This document shows positions 24,359-31,177 of a stretch of DNA of 31,177 bases, piece after piece. Below the pieces are notes generated by a model that had not been told where the DNA came from, searched no databases, and saw only the letters and a list, made by a program, of their open reading frames with translations. The DNA is from DASWED01 sp036394995 (GTDB lineage Bacteria; Actinomycetota; UBA4738; JACQTL01), in assembly GCA_036394995.1 (NCBI GenBank), contig DASWED010000004.1, forward strand, positions 1 to 31,177, given 5' to 3'. Numbering within the stretch: position 1 is the stretch's first letter; the number at the start of each line of letters is the position of its first letter. The translations under genes and the position numbers were made by a program.

Positions 24359-25525
24359 ATGCGGAACTGGAGCAGCCGGGGGATCCTGGCCCTCACCGCT
24401 CTGCTCGTCATCGTGTGGAGCAATATCGCCGTGGCCAGCAATGGCGACCCGCTGACGGCGGGCGCGGACACCAGCGCCACCAGGCAGACGAGCCTCACCA
24501 CGACGCAAAGCTCCGGCTCGGGGTTGCTGGTCACGCTGGACGGAACCGGCACGGGTTCCGCCGTTCGGGGACGCTCGACGGGAGCCGGCAACGGCGTGCT
24601 CGGCACGTCGGTGACCGGATTCGGCGTGAAGGCCACGACCGACAGCGGCTCGCAGGCGTCGCTCGTGGCGAACAACTCGGGCGGCGGCCCGGCCGCCTCA
24701 TTCACGGTCGCGAGCGGCGCGCCCTTCACGGTCAGCTCCGGAACCGTGGTGACGAACCTGAACGCCGACCGTCTCGACGGCAAGAACGCGAGTGCGTTCC
24801 TGCCCGCGACCGGCAAGGCCGTCGATGCCGACAAGCTCGACGGTCACGATTCGAGCGAGTTCATCCCGAACACCGTGCCGCTCTCGCTCACCGGCGTTGC
24901 GGCGGGCGCAGGCGTCGTGAACGGCACGAACACCGGTTCCGGAAACGGGCTTCAGGGCGTCACCGCCGCGGCCGGCGCCAGCGGCGTCTACGGCCAGAAC
25001 GATGCGGCCGGCTTCGGCGTGGCCGGCCGGGCGGACGCAGCGGGCGGGGTCGGGGTGTATGCGGAGTCGACGGGCGGCGGGCCCGCACTCCAGATCCACA
25101 CGCTCAGCAACGCGCCGCCGATGAGCGTCGACTCGTCGGTGAAGGTGGCGAACCTGAACGCCGACAGGGTGGACGGCGCCTCGATCCTGTCGAACCGGAT
25201 CATCAGCACGACGCACAACGACCACATCCTGCAGCTGCCGGGCTTCGGCGACTTCAACGTCTCGTCGTGCGACCACACGAACGCCGCGTTCGAGTGGTCC
25301 TCCGGCGGGCCCCAGGCGTACGTCATCTGGGCCGACGTGTTCAATCCTGGTGATTCCTTCGTGGGTGTCGCGAACATCGTCTTCTCGTTCGCCCGGCCGC
25401 ACCACTTCGCGACCGTTCAGCTCGCCCGGGACGTGGGCGCGAACACGAGCCTCGCGACGGTGACCATCACGACGAACGGGGCCGACTGCGTGTTCGCCGC
25501 CCAGGCGATCGTCCAGCCCGCATAG
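24359..25525 (+). CDS. exported protein with N-A-D-x-L-D-G motifs
   Basis: The 388-residue product has a signal peptide (M-R-N-W-S-S-R-G-I-L-A-L-T-A-L-L-V-I-V, cleavage after A-V-A near residue 27). The mature part is Gly/Ser/Thr/Ala-rich with tail-fibre-like turns such as G-A-G-N-G-V-L-G and G-S-G-N-G-L-Q-G. It contains three [NV]-x-A-D-x-[LV]-D-G motifs, at N135 (N-A-D-R-L-D-G), D156 (D-A-D-K-L-D-G) and N267 (N-A-D-R-V-D-G). A Cys-containing C-terminal beta domain of about 110 residues follows. GGAGGAG lies 6 nt before the ATG. Such proteins are frequent and uncharacterised in high-GC environmental Actinomycetota; a surface-appendage or attachment role is inferred only. A strong hairpin terminator follows. 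Confidence 0.78.
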   Translation: MRNWSSRGILALTALLVIVWSNIAVASNGDPLTAGADTSATRQTSLTTTQSSGSGLLVTLDGTGTGSAVRGRSTGAGNGVLGTSVTGFGVKATTDSGSQASLVANNSGGGPAASFTVASGAPFTVSSGTVVTNLNADRLDGKNASAFLPATGKAVDADKLDGHDSSEFIPNTVPLSLTGVAAGAGVVNGTNTGSGNGLQGVTAAAGASGVYGQNDAAGFGVAGRADAAGGVGVYAESTGGGPALQIHTLSNAPPMSVDSSVKVANLNADRVDGASILSNRIISTTHNDHILQLPGFGDFNVSSCDHTNAAFEWSSGGPQAYVIWADVFNPGDSFVGVANIVFSFARPHHFATVQLARDVGANTSLATVTITTNGADCVFAAQAIVQPA

Positions 25526-25544
25526 GAACGAGCTCCGACAGGAG

Positions 25545-25571
25545 CGAGCCCGGGCGGGAGACCCGGGCTCG
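25545..25571. terminator. bidirectional hairpin terminator
   Basis: CGAGCCCGGG (25545-25554) and CCCGGGCTCG (25562-25571) form a perfect 10-bp stem with a 7-nt loop CGGGAGA. The plus strand continues TTCCTGGTT. It separates the plus-strand exported gene from convergent lon. Confidence 0.75.
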
Positions 25572-25603
25572 TTCCTGGTTCGGTTTCGGGCAGGCCTTGA
25601 CCT

Positions 25604-27967
25604 TTACGCGGCCGGGACCGGCTCCAGGCGGGGTTCGGTCTCGGGCTCCAGCGCCCAGTCGAGGACCTGGTCGATCGACTCCGCGACGTGGAACTCGATC
25701 TCGTTGCGGACCTGTTCGGGGACGTCGTCGAGATCGCCCTCGTTGCGCAGCGGGAGGATGACCTCCTTCAGCCCGGCCCGGTGGGCGGCCAGGACCTTCT
25801 GCTTCACGCCGCCGATGGGCAGGACCCTGCCCTGGAGGGTGACCTCGCCGGTCATGCCGACGGTCGGCTTCACGTTCCGCCCGGTGAGCAGCGACGCGAG
25901 CGCCGTGGTCATGGTCACGCCGGCAGACGGGCCGTCCTTCGGCACCGCGCCCGCGGGGACGTGAACGTGGAACCGGCCCTTCAGGTCCTGGGGCGAGATC
26001 CCCAGCTCATCGGCGTGCGAGCGGACGTAGGACAGCGCGATCTGCGCCGACTCCTTCATCACGTCGCCGAGCTGCCCGGTGAGGGTGAGGCCGTCGGAGC
26101 CCTCGTTCGCGTCCATCCGGGTGGCCTCGATGAACAGGACGTCGCCGCCGTGGCCGGTCACGGCCAGGCCGGTGGCGACGCCTGGCACGGACGTCCGTTC
26201 GGCCGCCTCGAAGAAGAACCTCTGCCGGCCCAGGTACTCGCGGACGTCGCCGGAGTCGATCGTCACCGGGGGCGTGACGTCCCCGGCGGCGACCTTCGTG
26301 GCGACCTTGCGCATGGCCTTCCCGAGCTCCCGTTCGAGGTTCCGGACGCCGGCTTCCCGGGTGTAGTCGCCGACCACCGCGCGCAGGGCGCCATCGGTCA
26401 CGACGACCTCGTCGGGCTGGAGGCCGTTCTTCTCGACCTGCCGGGCCAGGAGGTGGTCCCGGGCGATGGCGACCTTCTCGTCCTCGGTGTAGCCGTCGAG
26501 GCGGATGACCTCCATCCGGTCGTAGAGCGGCCCGGGGATGGTCTCGGCGACGTTGCCGGTGGCGATGAACAGGACCTCCGACAGGTCGAGGTCGACGTCC
26601 AGGTAGTGGTCGCGGAACGTGTGGTTCTGCGCCGGGTCCAGGACCTCGAGCAGCGCCGAGGACGGGTCGCCCCGCCAGTCCGCGCCGACCTTGTCGATCT
26701 CGTCGAGCATCATCACCGGGTTCTTCGTGCCGGCGTCCTTCAGGGCGCGGACAATGCGGCCCGGCATGGCGCCGACGTAGGTCCGGCGGTGCCCGCGGAT
26801 CTCGGCCTCGTCCCGGATGCCGCCGAGGGCGACCCGAACGAACTTCCGTCCGAGCGCGCGGGCGACGGACTCGCCCAGGGAGGTCTTCCCGACGCCGGGA
26901 GGCCCGATCAGCGTGAGGATCGCGCCCGAGCCGCGGCCCTGGGTCTGCTCGGCCAGCCCGCGCTCCCGGCGGAGCTTCCGCACGGCGAGGTACTCGACGA
27001 TCCGGTCCTTCACGTCCTCGAGCCCGGTGTGGTCCTCGTCGAGGATCCGCCGGGCGTCGGCGATGTCCAGGTTGTCCTCGGTCCGAACGTCCCACGGCAC
27101 GTCGAGCAGCCAGTCCAGGTAGGTCCGGATCCACCCCTGCTCGGGCGACTGCTCCGACATCCGCTCCAGCCGGCCGAGCTCCCGCTCCGCCTGCTTGCGA
27201 ACGTCCTCGGGCATGTTCGCCTCGTCGATCCGCCTTCTGTATTCCTCGACGACGTTCTCCTCGTCGTCCTCCCCGAGCTCCTTGCGGATGGCCTCCATCT
27301 GCTGGCGCAGGATGAACTCCCGCTGCCGCTTGTCGAGGTTGTCCTGGACCTCCTCGCGGATCTTGTCCTTGACGGTGACCTCGGCGAGGGTGTCCTTGGC
27401 CCAGTTCAGGACCTTCTCGAGCCGGGTTTCGACGTCGAGCGCCTCGAGCACCTCGATCTTCTGTTCGAGCGAAAGGTCCGGCGAGTACCCGGCCATGTCG
27501 GCCAGAGCGCCCGGGTCCGTGATGCCTCGGAGCACCTCGGCGACCTGAGGAACTCCCCTGGCCTCGACGATGTTCTCGACCGTGCCCCGGTACTCGCGTG
27601 CGAGCTCTCGGGCGCGGGTCGTGTTGGTGTTGGTCTCGGGCGCGTCCTCGATCTGCACCCAGGTGGCGTCCCCGGTTCCGGCCACGCCGGTCCCGACGAC
27701 GGCCCGGTGCAGACCGCGGATAACCAGGGCCTCCATGCCGTTGGCCAGCTGGCCGGAGTCCTCGATCTTGGCCACGGTCCCGACCGCGGCATAGCGGTTC
27801 CCGCTCCTCGGAACGAGCACGAGCAGGTCGCCCTGCTCATGGGCCGCGGTGGCCGCGGCCTTGGCCTCGCCCGTCTCGAGCATGAGTGTGATGACCATTC
27901 CGGGCAGCACGACCCCAGAGGTCAGCGGCAGCAAGGGAAGGATCCGTGTATCAAGCTGTTCAGGCAC
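25604..27967 (-). CDS. lon: ATP-dependent Lon protease
   Basis: Lon degrades misfolded and regulatory proteins in the cytoplasm as a hexamer. The 787-residue product has the N-terminal LonN domain (I-L-P-L-L-P-L-T-S-G-V-V-L-P-G), a coiled-coil region, an AAA+ domain with Walker A G-P-P-G-V-G-K-T and Walker B M-M-L-D-E-I-D-K, and a protease domain with catalytic S681 (D-G-P-S-A-G) and K724 (G-G-V-K-Q-K). Length matches full-length bacterial Lon. I chose GTG at 27967 because GAGGAG lies 6 nt upstream and the product then begins M-P-E-Q; a TTG 84 nt earlier in frame lies within an HspR-type operator and so must be upstream of the coding region. The gene is convergent with 24359-25525 and divergent from the BTAD regulator. 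Heat-shock control by HspR is predicted. Confidence 0.95.
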   Translation of the reverse strand: MPEQLDTRILPLLPLTSGVVLPGMVITLMLETGEAKAAATAAHEQGDLLVLVPRSGNRYAAVGTVAKIEDSGQLANGMEALVIRGLHRAVVGTGVAGTGDATWVQIEDAPETNTNTTRARELAREYRGTVENIVEARGVPQVAEVLRGITDPGALADMAGYSPDLSLEQKIEVLEALDVETRLEKVLNWAKDTLAEVTVKDKIREEVQDNLDKRQREFILRQQMEAIRKELGEDDEENVVEEYRRRIDEANMPEDVRKQAERELGRLERMSEQSPEQGWIRTYLDWLLDVPWDVRTEDNLDIADARRILDEDHTGLEDVKDRIVEYLAVRKLRRERGLAEQTQGRGSGAILTLIGPPGVGKTSLGESVARALGRKFVRVALGGIRDEAEIRGHRRTYVGAMPGRIVRALKDAGTKNPVMMLDEIDKVGADWRGDPSSALLEVLDPAQNHTFRDHYLDVDLDLSEVLFIATGNVAETIPGPLYDRMEVIRLDGYTEDEKVAIARDHLLARQVEKNGLQPDEVVVTDGALRAVVGDYTREAGVRNLERELGKAMRKVATKVAAGDVTPPVTIDSGDVREYLGRQRFFFEAAERTSVPGVATGLAVTGHGGDVLFIEATRMDANEGSDGLTLTGQLGDVMKESAQIALSYVRSHADELGISPQDLKGRFHVHVPAGAVPKDGPSAGVTMTTALASLLTGRNVKPTVGMTGEVTLQGRVLPIGGVKQKVLAAHRAGLKEVILPLRNEGDLDDVPEQVRNEIEFHVAESIDQVLDWALEPETEPRLEPVPAA

Positions 27968-28031
27968 GTCGAACTCCTCATGAGATCCGTCGACGTGTGA
28001 AACGTGCAGCGAGCTACCGTGTATTCCCAGA

Positions 28032-28052
28032 CTTGAGCCCCCCAGACTCAAC
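28032..28052. promoter_or_regulatory. HAIR (HspR) operator of lon
   Basis: On the plus strand CTTGAGC, a 7-bp spacer (28039-28045) and ACTCAAC match the HspR-associated inverted repeat CTTGAGT-N7-ACTCAAG at 12 of 14 positions with exact spacing. It lies 65 bp upstream of the predicted lon start. In Streptomyces, lon is known to be controlled by HspR. The arm nearest the far end also supplies TTGAGT, a possible -35 element on the minus strand, so bound HspR would block the promoter. Confidence 0.75.
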
Positions 28053-28244
28053 CCTGAGCGTGCGGTCGTCTACGTGCACCCCGCATTTGCAGACGCCCAC
28101 GGGCCACCGCGATGTCGGCAAGCCTTACCCCGGAAAGGAAGCCGGACGCGAACACGAAGACAAGCGCCGGCCCGGAGCTGGCCAAGCACGTGTATGGAGA
28201 CTCCCCTGCTGCATCTCGGGCCACGTCTGCATCCCGTCGTCGCC

Positions 28245-28250
28245 TACCAT
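28245..28250 (+). promoter_or_regulatory. TACCAT -10-like box of BTAD regulator
   Basis: TACCAT lies 8 nt before ATG 28259, where no Shine-Dalgarno is visible. This favours that start over an earlier ATG at 28112. Confidence 0.4.
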
Positions 28251-28258
28251 CCGCTCCG

Positions 28259-30256
28259 ATGACACCGAGCGCGTCGTTTCGGATCGAGATGTTCGGGGGG
28301 CTGCGCGTCTTCGTGGAGGATCGAGCGGTCGAGCGGTCGGCGTGGAGCCGGCGGAGTGCGAGGGGGGTCGTCTCGCTGCTGGCTCTTGCGCCCGGGCATC
28401 GGCTGAACCGGGAGCAGGTCATGTTCGCCCTGTGGCCCGAGCTCGAACCCGAAGCGGCGGCCGCCAACCTGCGGAAGGCCGTGCACCTTGTTCGGCGGGC
28501 GCTCGATGCGGACCCCGAACGGGCTCGTTCCTTGCTGATCGGGGACGCAGAGACGGTCTCGCTCCCGCCCGATGTCTGGACCGATGTGGGTGCGTTTCGC
28601 TCCGCGGCCGCCTCGGCGCGGCGTTCCTCGGATCCGTCCGAATACGCCACGGCCCTCGATCTCTACGCGGGCGACCTTCTTCCCGAGGACCGGTACGAGG
28701 AGTGGGTCGCTCCCACCGCCGACGAGCTTCGGTCCGAGTGGGGGGCGCTGCTGTCCGAGCAGGCGGGGCTGCTCGAGGCGCGTGGCGAGCTCGACGAGGC
28801 GGCCGCGGCGCTGCGTCGGGCGCTGGTCGCGGAGCCGTTGGAGGAGGACCTCGTCGTCCGGCTCATGCGTGTCCTGGCGCTGACCGGTCGGCGGCACGAG
28901 GCAGCAGACATCTACGACCGGTTCAGCGCAGCCCTCCAGGCCGAGATGGGAGTCGAACCCTCGCTCCCCACCCAGCGGCTCCGGCAGGAGATCGCTGCGG
29001 GCGAGCGGCTCGAGCCCGAGGTGGCCGCCGCGCTGTGGGCGCGGATCGGCGAGCTTCGAATGCGCGCCGGTGACCTCGTCGGCGCGGCCGACGCGTTCGA
29101 ATCGGCGATCTCGCTCGGGGCGCCCGGCCCCGAGGCCCTGCCGAACCTGCACATCGGCGCCGCGAGGGCCCACCTCGGGGCGCACGAGGCCACCCGGGCC
29201 GAGCGGCACGTCGACGCCGCCGAGTCGCTGCTGCCCGGCGACCGGGGCGCGAAGTCGCGGATCGCCACGCTCCGGGCGAACGTGGCCTGGGAACGAGGCG
29301 ACCTCACGCAGGCCGATCGGCTCGCCCGCGAGGCGATCGAGCTGTCCGAGGGCGGCGATCCCGACGACGTGGCGGCCGCCAACGAGGCGTTCGCCATCGT
29401 CTGCCACTTCCGGGGCGCGTGGCCGGGTGGGCTGACGGAGGAGATCGACCGGCTCGGGCGCCTGCCCGACGGGGACTCGGCCCTCGCCGGCGTGTTCGAC
29501 ATCCACCACTGCATCGGCCAGTACCACCTGTACGGCGACGGCCTGTGGGAGCACGTCGAGGACTACGCGCGGGAGACGCTCGACCGCGCGGGGAGGCTCG
29601 GGGCCGTCCGAGCGCAGGCGTTCGCGTGGTGCCTGCTGGGCGAGTCGCTGCTGCTCCAGGCCCGGTACGAGGAGGCCGAGGGGTGCCTCGAGCGGAGCGG
29701 CGAGCTGCACGCCTCGCTGGGCGAACGCTCGGGCGCCCTGGCCTGGCAGCGACTGGCAGAGCTGCTCGTCTGCAGAGGGGAACAGGACGCCGCCGCCCAG
29801 CCGCTTCGCCGCGCGTCGGCGATCGCCACCGTGTCGCCCATGGCGCCGCATCTGTGGGGACGGATCCACGCCACGCACGCCCTCGCGGCGCTCTTACGGG
29901 ACGACCCCGGCGAGGCCGTTCGCCACGTGCAGTCGGCCGCGAAGGCGGCAGCCCGGTACGGCGACTGCCCCACCTGCTCTGCCCTGCTGAACCCGCTCGC
30001 CGCCGAGGCGTACGCGCTGCTCGGCGATGCCGCGGGGGCCCGCTCGCACGCCGAGGCGGCCGGGAGGGTCGCGGCGATGTTCGGGAGCTCCGCCTGGCGG
30101 GCCATGGCCGAGACGGCCACCGGAGCGGCCAAGGCCGCCGAGGGCGACCGGCAGGCCGCAAGCGCCGCCTTCGAGGCCGCGGCCGAACACTACGAACGGG
30201 CCGGGCAGCCGTACTGGGCCGCCCGGACTCGGGATCGGGCCCGGGCGTTCGCCTGA
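28259..30256 (+). CDS. AfsR/SARP-type BTAD transcriptional regulator with TPR region
   Basis: The 665-residue product begins with an OmpR-type winged helix (about residues 5-100: F-R-I-E-M-F-G-G-L-R-V-F-V, then L-L-A-L-A-P-G-H-R-L-N-R-E-Q-V-M-F-A-L-W-P and A-A-A-N-L-R-K-A-V-H-L-V-R-R-A-L), then a BTAD domain (about 105-250: Y-A-G-D-L-L-P-E-D-R-Y-E-E-W and L-V-V-R-L-M-R-V-L-A-L-T-G-R-R-H-E-A), then about 400 residues of TPR-like helical repeats. There is no Walker motif, so it is a large SARP without the NB-ARC domain of full AfsR. It binds DNA direct repeats and activates transcription in family precedents. ATG at 28259 is chosen over 28112 because the winged helix begins right after it. A repeat of the right geometry lies just downstream, before the ABM gene. 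Confidence 0.9.
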   Translation: MTPSASFRIEMFGGLRVFVEDRAVERSAWSRRSARGVVSLLALAPGHRLNREQVMFALWPELEPEAAAANLRKAVHLVRRALDADPERARSLLIGDAETVSLPPDVWTDVGAFRSAAASARRSSDPSEYATALDLYAGDLLPEDRYEEWVAPTADELRSEWGALLSEQAGLLEARGELDEAAAALRRALVAEPLEEDLVVRLMRVLALTGRRHEAADIYDRFSAALQAEMGVEPSLPTQRLRQEIAAGERLEPEVAAALWARIGELRMRAGDLVGAADAFESAISLGAPGPEALPNLHIGAARAHLGAHEATRAERHVDAAESLLPGDRGAKSRIATLRANVAWERGDLTQADRLAREAIELSEGGDPDDVAAANEAFAIVCHFRGAWPGGLTEEIDRLGRLPDGDSALAGVFDIHHCIGQYHLYGDGLWEHVEDYARETLDRAGRLGAVRAQAFAWCLLGESLLLQARYEEAEGCLERSGELHASLGERSGALAWQRLAELLVCRGEQDAAAQPLRRASAIATVSPMAPHLWGRIHATHALAALLRDDPGEAVRHVQSAAKAAARYGDCPTCSALLNPLAAEAYALLGDAAGARSHAEAAGRVAAMFGSSAWRAMAETATGAAKAAEGDRQAASAAFEAAAEHYERAGQPYWAARTRDRARAFA

Positions 30257-30285
30257 TCGAAGAGCCTCAGCCGAAGCCCGGCCCC

Positions 30286-30305
30286 AGGGAACGCTGAGGG
30301 AACGC
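30286..30305 (+). promoter_or_regulatory. putative SARP operator: direct repeat with 11-bp period
   Basis: AGGGAACGC occurs at 30286-30294 and again at 30297-30305, a perfect 9-bp direct repeat with an 11-bp period, one helical turn. It ends 8 bp before a TAGATT box. SARP regulators such as AfsR and ActII-ORF4 are known to bind direct repeats of about seven bases with 11-bp period located about 8 bp upstream of the -10. The repeat lies 30 bp after the stop codon of a BTAD regulator and 61 bp before the ABM gene. Confidence 0.6.
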
Positions 30306-30313
30306 CTCCTCCC

Positions 30314-30319
30314 TAGATT
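30314..30319 (+). promoter_or_regulatory. TAGATT -10 element before ABM/SRPBCC genes
   Basis: TAGATT matches the -10 consensus at four of six positions and fits TAnnnT. It lies 47 bp upstream of the ATG at 30367, giving a normal leader with a Shine-Dalgarno. No standard -35 is apparent; the direct repeat occupies that region, as expected of an activator-dependent promoter. Confidence 0.5.
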
Positions 30320-30366
30320 TCGCCCATCGGCACCCGATCGAGGTGCCCGGACGGAAGGAGCCGGCG

Positions 30367-30690
30367 ATGGACGAGGTCAAGTGGGCCTCCGGGCTGTGGC
30401 ACGTGCGGGAGGGGAAGGCGGACGAGTTCGTCGAACGCTGGACGGCGTGGATCACGTGGACCGGCGAGAACATCCCCGGGTTCCGTTCGGCCCGGCTCCT
30501 GCGGGCGGAAGGGGATCCCCTGCGGTTCGTCTCGGTCTCGGACTGGGACGACGACGCCTCGCTGAAGGCGTGGAAGGCCAGCCCGGGGTTCCGGGAGAAG
30601 ATCGAATCGGTGAAGGAGCTGTGCGACGAGTTCCTGGGCGGGGGCTACGACGTCGCGGCAGCCGTCCTGTCGCCGGCACTGCACGCTTGA
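30367..30690 (+). CDS. ABM-fold (antibiotic biosynthesis monooxygenase-like) protein
   Basis: The 107-residue product fits a dimeric alpha-beta barrel: the N-terminal strand A-S-G-L-W-H-V, the helix G-K-A-D-E-F-V-E-R-W-T-A-W, then I-P-G-F-R-S-A-R-L-L-R, the strand F-V-S-V-S-D-W-D-D-D and the helix L-K-A-W-K-A-S-P-G-F-R-E-K. Such proteins act as cofactor-free oxygenases, haem-degrading enzymes or stress-response proteins. AAGGAG lies 6 nt before the ATG. The upstream direct repeat suggests control by the neighbouring BTAD regulator. The SRPBCC gene starts 49 bp downstream, so the two are probably co-transcribed. The substrate is unknown. Confidence 0.78.
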   Translation: MDEVKWASGLWHVREGKADEFVERWTAWITWTGENIPGFRSARLLRAEGDPLRFVSVSDWDDDASLKAWKASPGFREKIESVKELCDEFLGGGYDVAAAVLSPALHA

Positions 30691-30739
30691 GCTCTCCCAC
30701 CGACGATCACGCACGACCCCACGAACCAGGAGGAGTCAG

Positions 30740-31171
30740 ATGAGCGTCCACTACCAGCACGACGGCATCGCCACGTTCCCCACGACGACGGACGCGGTTT
30801 TCCGGTACATGAGCGAAGGCGGCCACCGGCACGCCGCGTTCAAGAGCCACCGCCTGGCCGGCGTCGCCGGGAACCTCGTGACCATCGAGGCCGAGATCTA
30901 CAACCCCGACGGGTCGACGTTCTCCACGACCATCGAGCACCGGCTCGACCCGCCGAACGGCGTCGAGACCAGGATGATCGGGGGCGCGTTCGACGGGGCC
31001 CGGTTCACCCACGCGTACACGGCGGTCGACGGCCACACGAGGGTCGACCTCCAGGGCGAGTTCCCGGAGATGCCGGGGATGAGCGAGGCCGACGAGCTCG
31101 CGATGATCGACGGGTTCTTCACGATGGTGTTCGACGAAGACACCGAGACCCTGCGAACGTTGGTGCCATGA
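30740..31171 (+). CDS. SRPBCC-family protein
   Basis: The 143-residue product has the START/Bet v1-like pattern: the first strand H-Y-Q-H-D-G-I-A-T-F-P, the helix T-T-D-A-V-F-R-Y-M-S-E-G-G-H-R-H, several long strands (V-T-I-E-A-E-I-Y, T-I-E-H-R-L, H-A-Y-T-A-V-D-G-H-T-R-V-D-L) and a C-terminal helix M-I-D-G-F-F-T-M-V-F-D-E-D-T-E. The fold binds hydrophobic ligands and includes polyketide cyclase-like proteins. AGGAGG lies 6 nt before the ATG. It follows the ABM gene by 49 bp, and its TGA overlaps an ATG that begins a further gene at 31168. The ligand is not predictable. Confidence 0.7.
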   Translation: MSVHYQHDGIATFPTTTDAVFRYMSEGGHRHAAFKSHRLAGVAGNLVTIEAEIYNPDGSTFSTTIEHRLDPPNGVETRMIGGAFDGARFTHAYTAVDGHTRVDLQGEFPEMPGMSEADELAMIDGFFTMVFDEDTETLRTLVP

Positions 31172-31177
31172 GCGGAC
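31168..31177 (+). CDS. start of a further gene, cut by window end
   Basis: ATG at 31168 overlaps the SRPBCC stop codon in an ATGA arrangement and begins M-S-G before the window ends. The overlap suggests a translationally coupled third gene of the ABM/SRPBCC unit. Only three codons are visible, so identity is unknown. Confidence 0.4.

Noticed and set aside
25688..28000. 770-codon open frame opposite lon
   Set aside because: It is an antisense shadow; lon on the minus strand has all catalytic motifs at normal spacing.
28112..28258. N-terminal extension of the BTAD regulator from an ATG at 28112
   Set aside because: The 49 added residues are of low complexity, no ribosome binding site is present, and the winged-helix domain starts right after ATG 28259.
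30265..30299. CCTCAGC and GCTGAGG inverted repeat after the BTAD gene as a terminator
   Set aside because: The stem is only 7 bp with a 21-bp loop and no T tract, and it overlaps the better-supported direct repeat and promoter. It may still matter but is not convincing.
1..31177. CRISPR arrays, tRNA or rRNA genes, transposases, attachment sites
   Set aside because: No regularly spaced repeats, tRNA-like arms, transposase motifs or flanking target duplications were recognised by reading; a covariance-model search was not possible here.

Overview
The window is a high-GC bacterial segment most consistent with an Actinomycetota (actinobacterial) genome, probably from a poorly cultured lineage. 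The support is: frequent GTG/TTG starts; several genes with no Shine-Dalgarno but a TAnnnT box 6-8 nt before the start codon (leaderless pattern); an AfsR/SARP-type (BTAD) regulator; NarL/DesK-type two-component pairs; and a lon gene preceded by an HspR-type (HAIR) operator. No rRNA, tRNA, CRISPR array or intact mobile element was seen. The exact lineage cannot be fixed from this sequence.

Layout. Bases 18-6889 (minus strand) hold a YacP-like NYN RNase, an exported LVIVP-repeat propeller protein, a cysteine-rich PQQ-like propeller lipoprotein, and a 1122-residue zinc-ribbon/adenylate cyclase/AAA/TPR signalling protein that sits 12 bp upstream of the lipoprotein gene and probably shares its transcript. 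Diverging from these, 7007-11206 (plus) holds a histidine kinase/response regulator pair with a 4-nt overlap and an MMPL exporter, then a GNAT acetyltransferase (11265) and a large DUF4011/SF1 helicase/DUF559-like nuclease/DUF3320 protein (11898-16025). That gene ends in a 13-bp hairpin shared with a convergent exported seven-blade propeller protein (16051-17778).

Bases 17907-21469 (minus) hold MsrB, a frameshifted RTX calcium-binding remnant, a second response regulator/histidine kinase pair and a small His/Asp-rich exported protein. The plus-strand genes at 21647 (exported) and 22234 (membrane) follow, then a minus-strand OB-fold-like lipoprotein and a glyoxalase-like protein. A short accessory stretch (23852-24240) holds a Lys-rich micro-protein and a truncated gene with a VFVNCPFD signature. 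An exported protein with N-A-D-x-[LV]-D-G motifs (24359-25525) faces lon (25604-27967). The right end has the BTAD regulator (28259-30256) followed by an ABM-fold protein and a SRPBCC protein.

What stands out. (1) Upstream of the ABM/SRPBCC genes lies a perfect 9-bp direct repeat with an 11-bp period, about 8 bp before a TAGATT box. This is the geometry of SARP-family operators, and it lies just downstream of a BTAD regulator gene: a candidate local regulatory circuit. (2) A 12/14 match to the HspR HAIR operator precedes lon and argues for a later start codon. (3) Two unrelated exported propellers carry one closely spaced cysteine pair per blade (eight and seven blades). (4) The cyclase has Ser where the substrate-selecting Lys is expected. 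(5) The helicase-nuclease gene has a perfect 10-bp hairpin in its leader.
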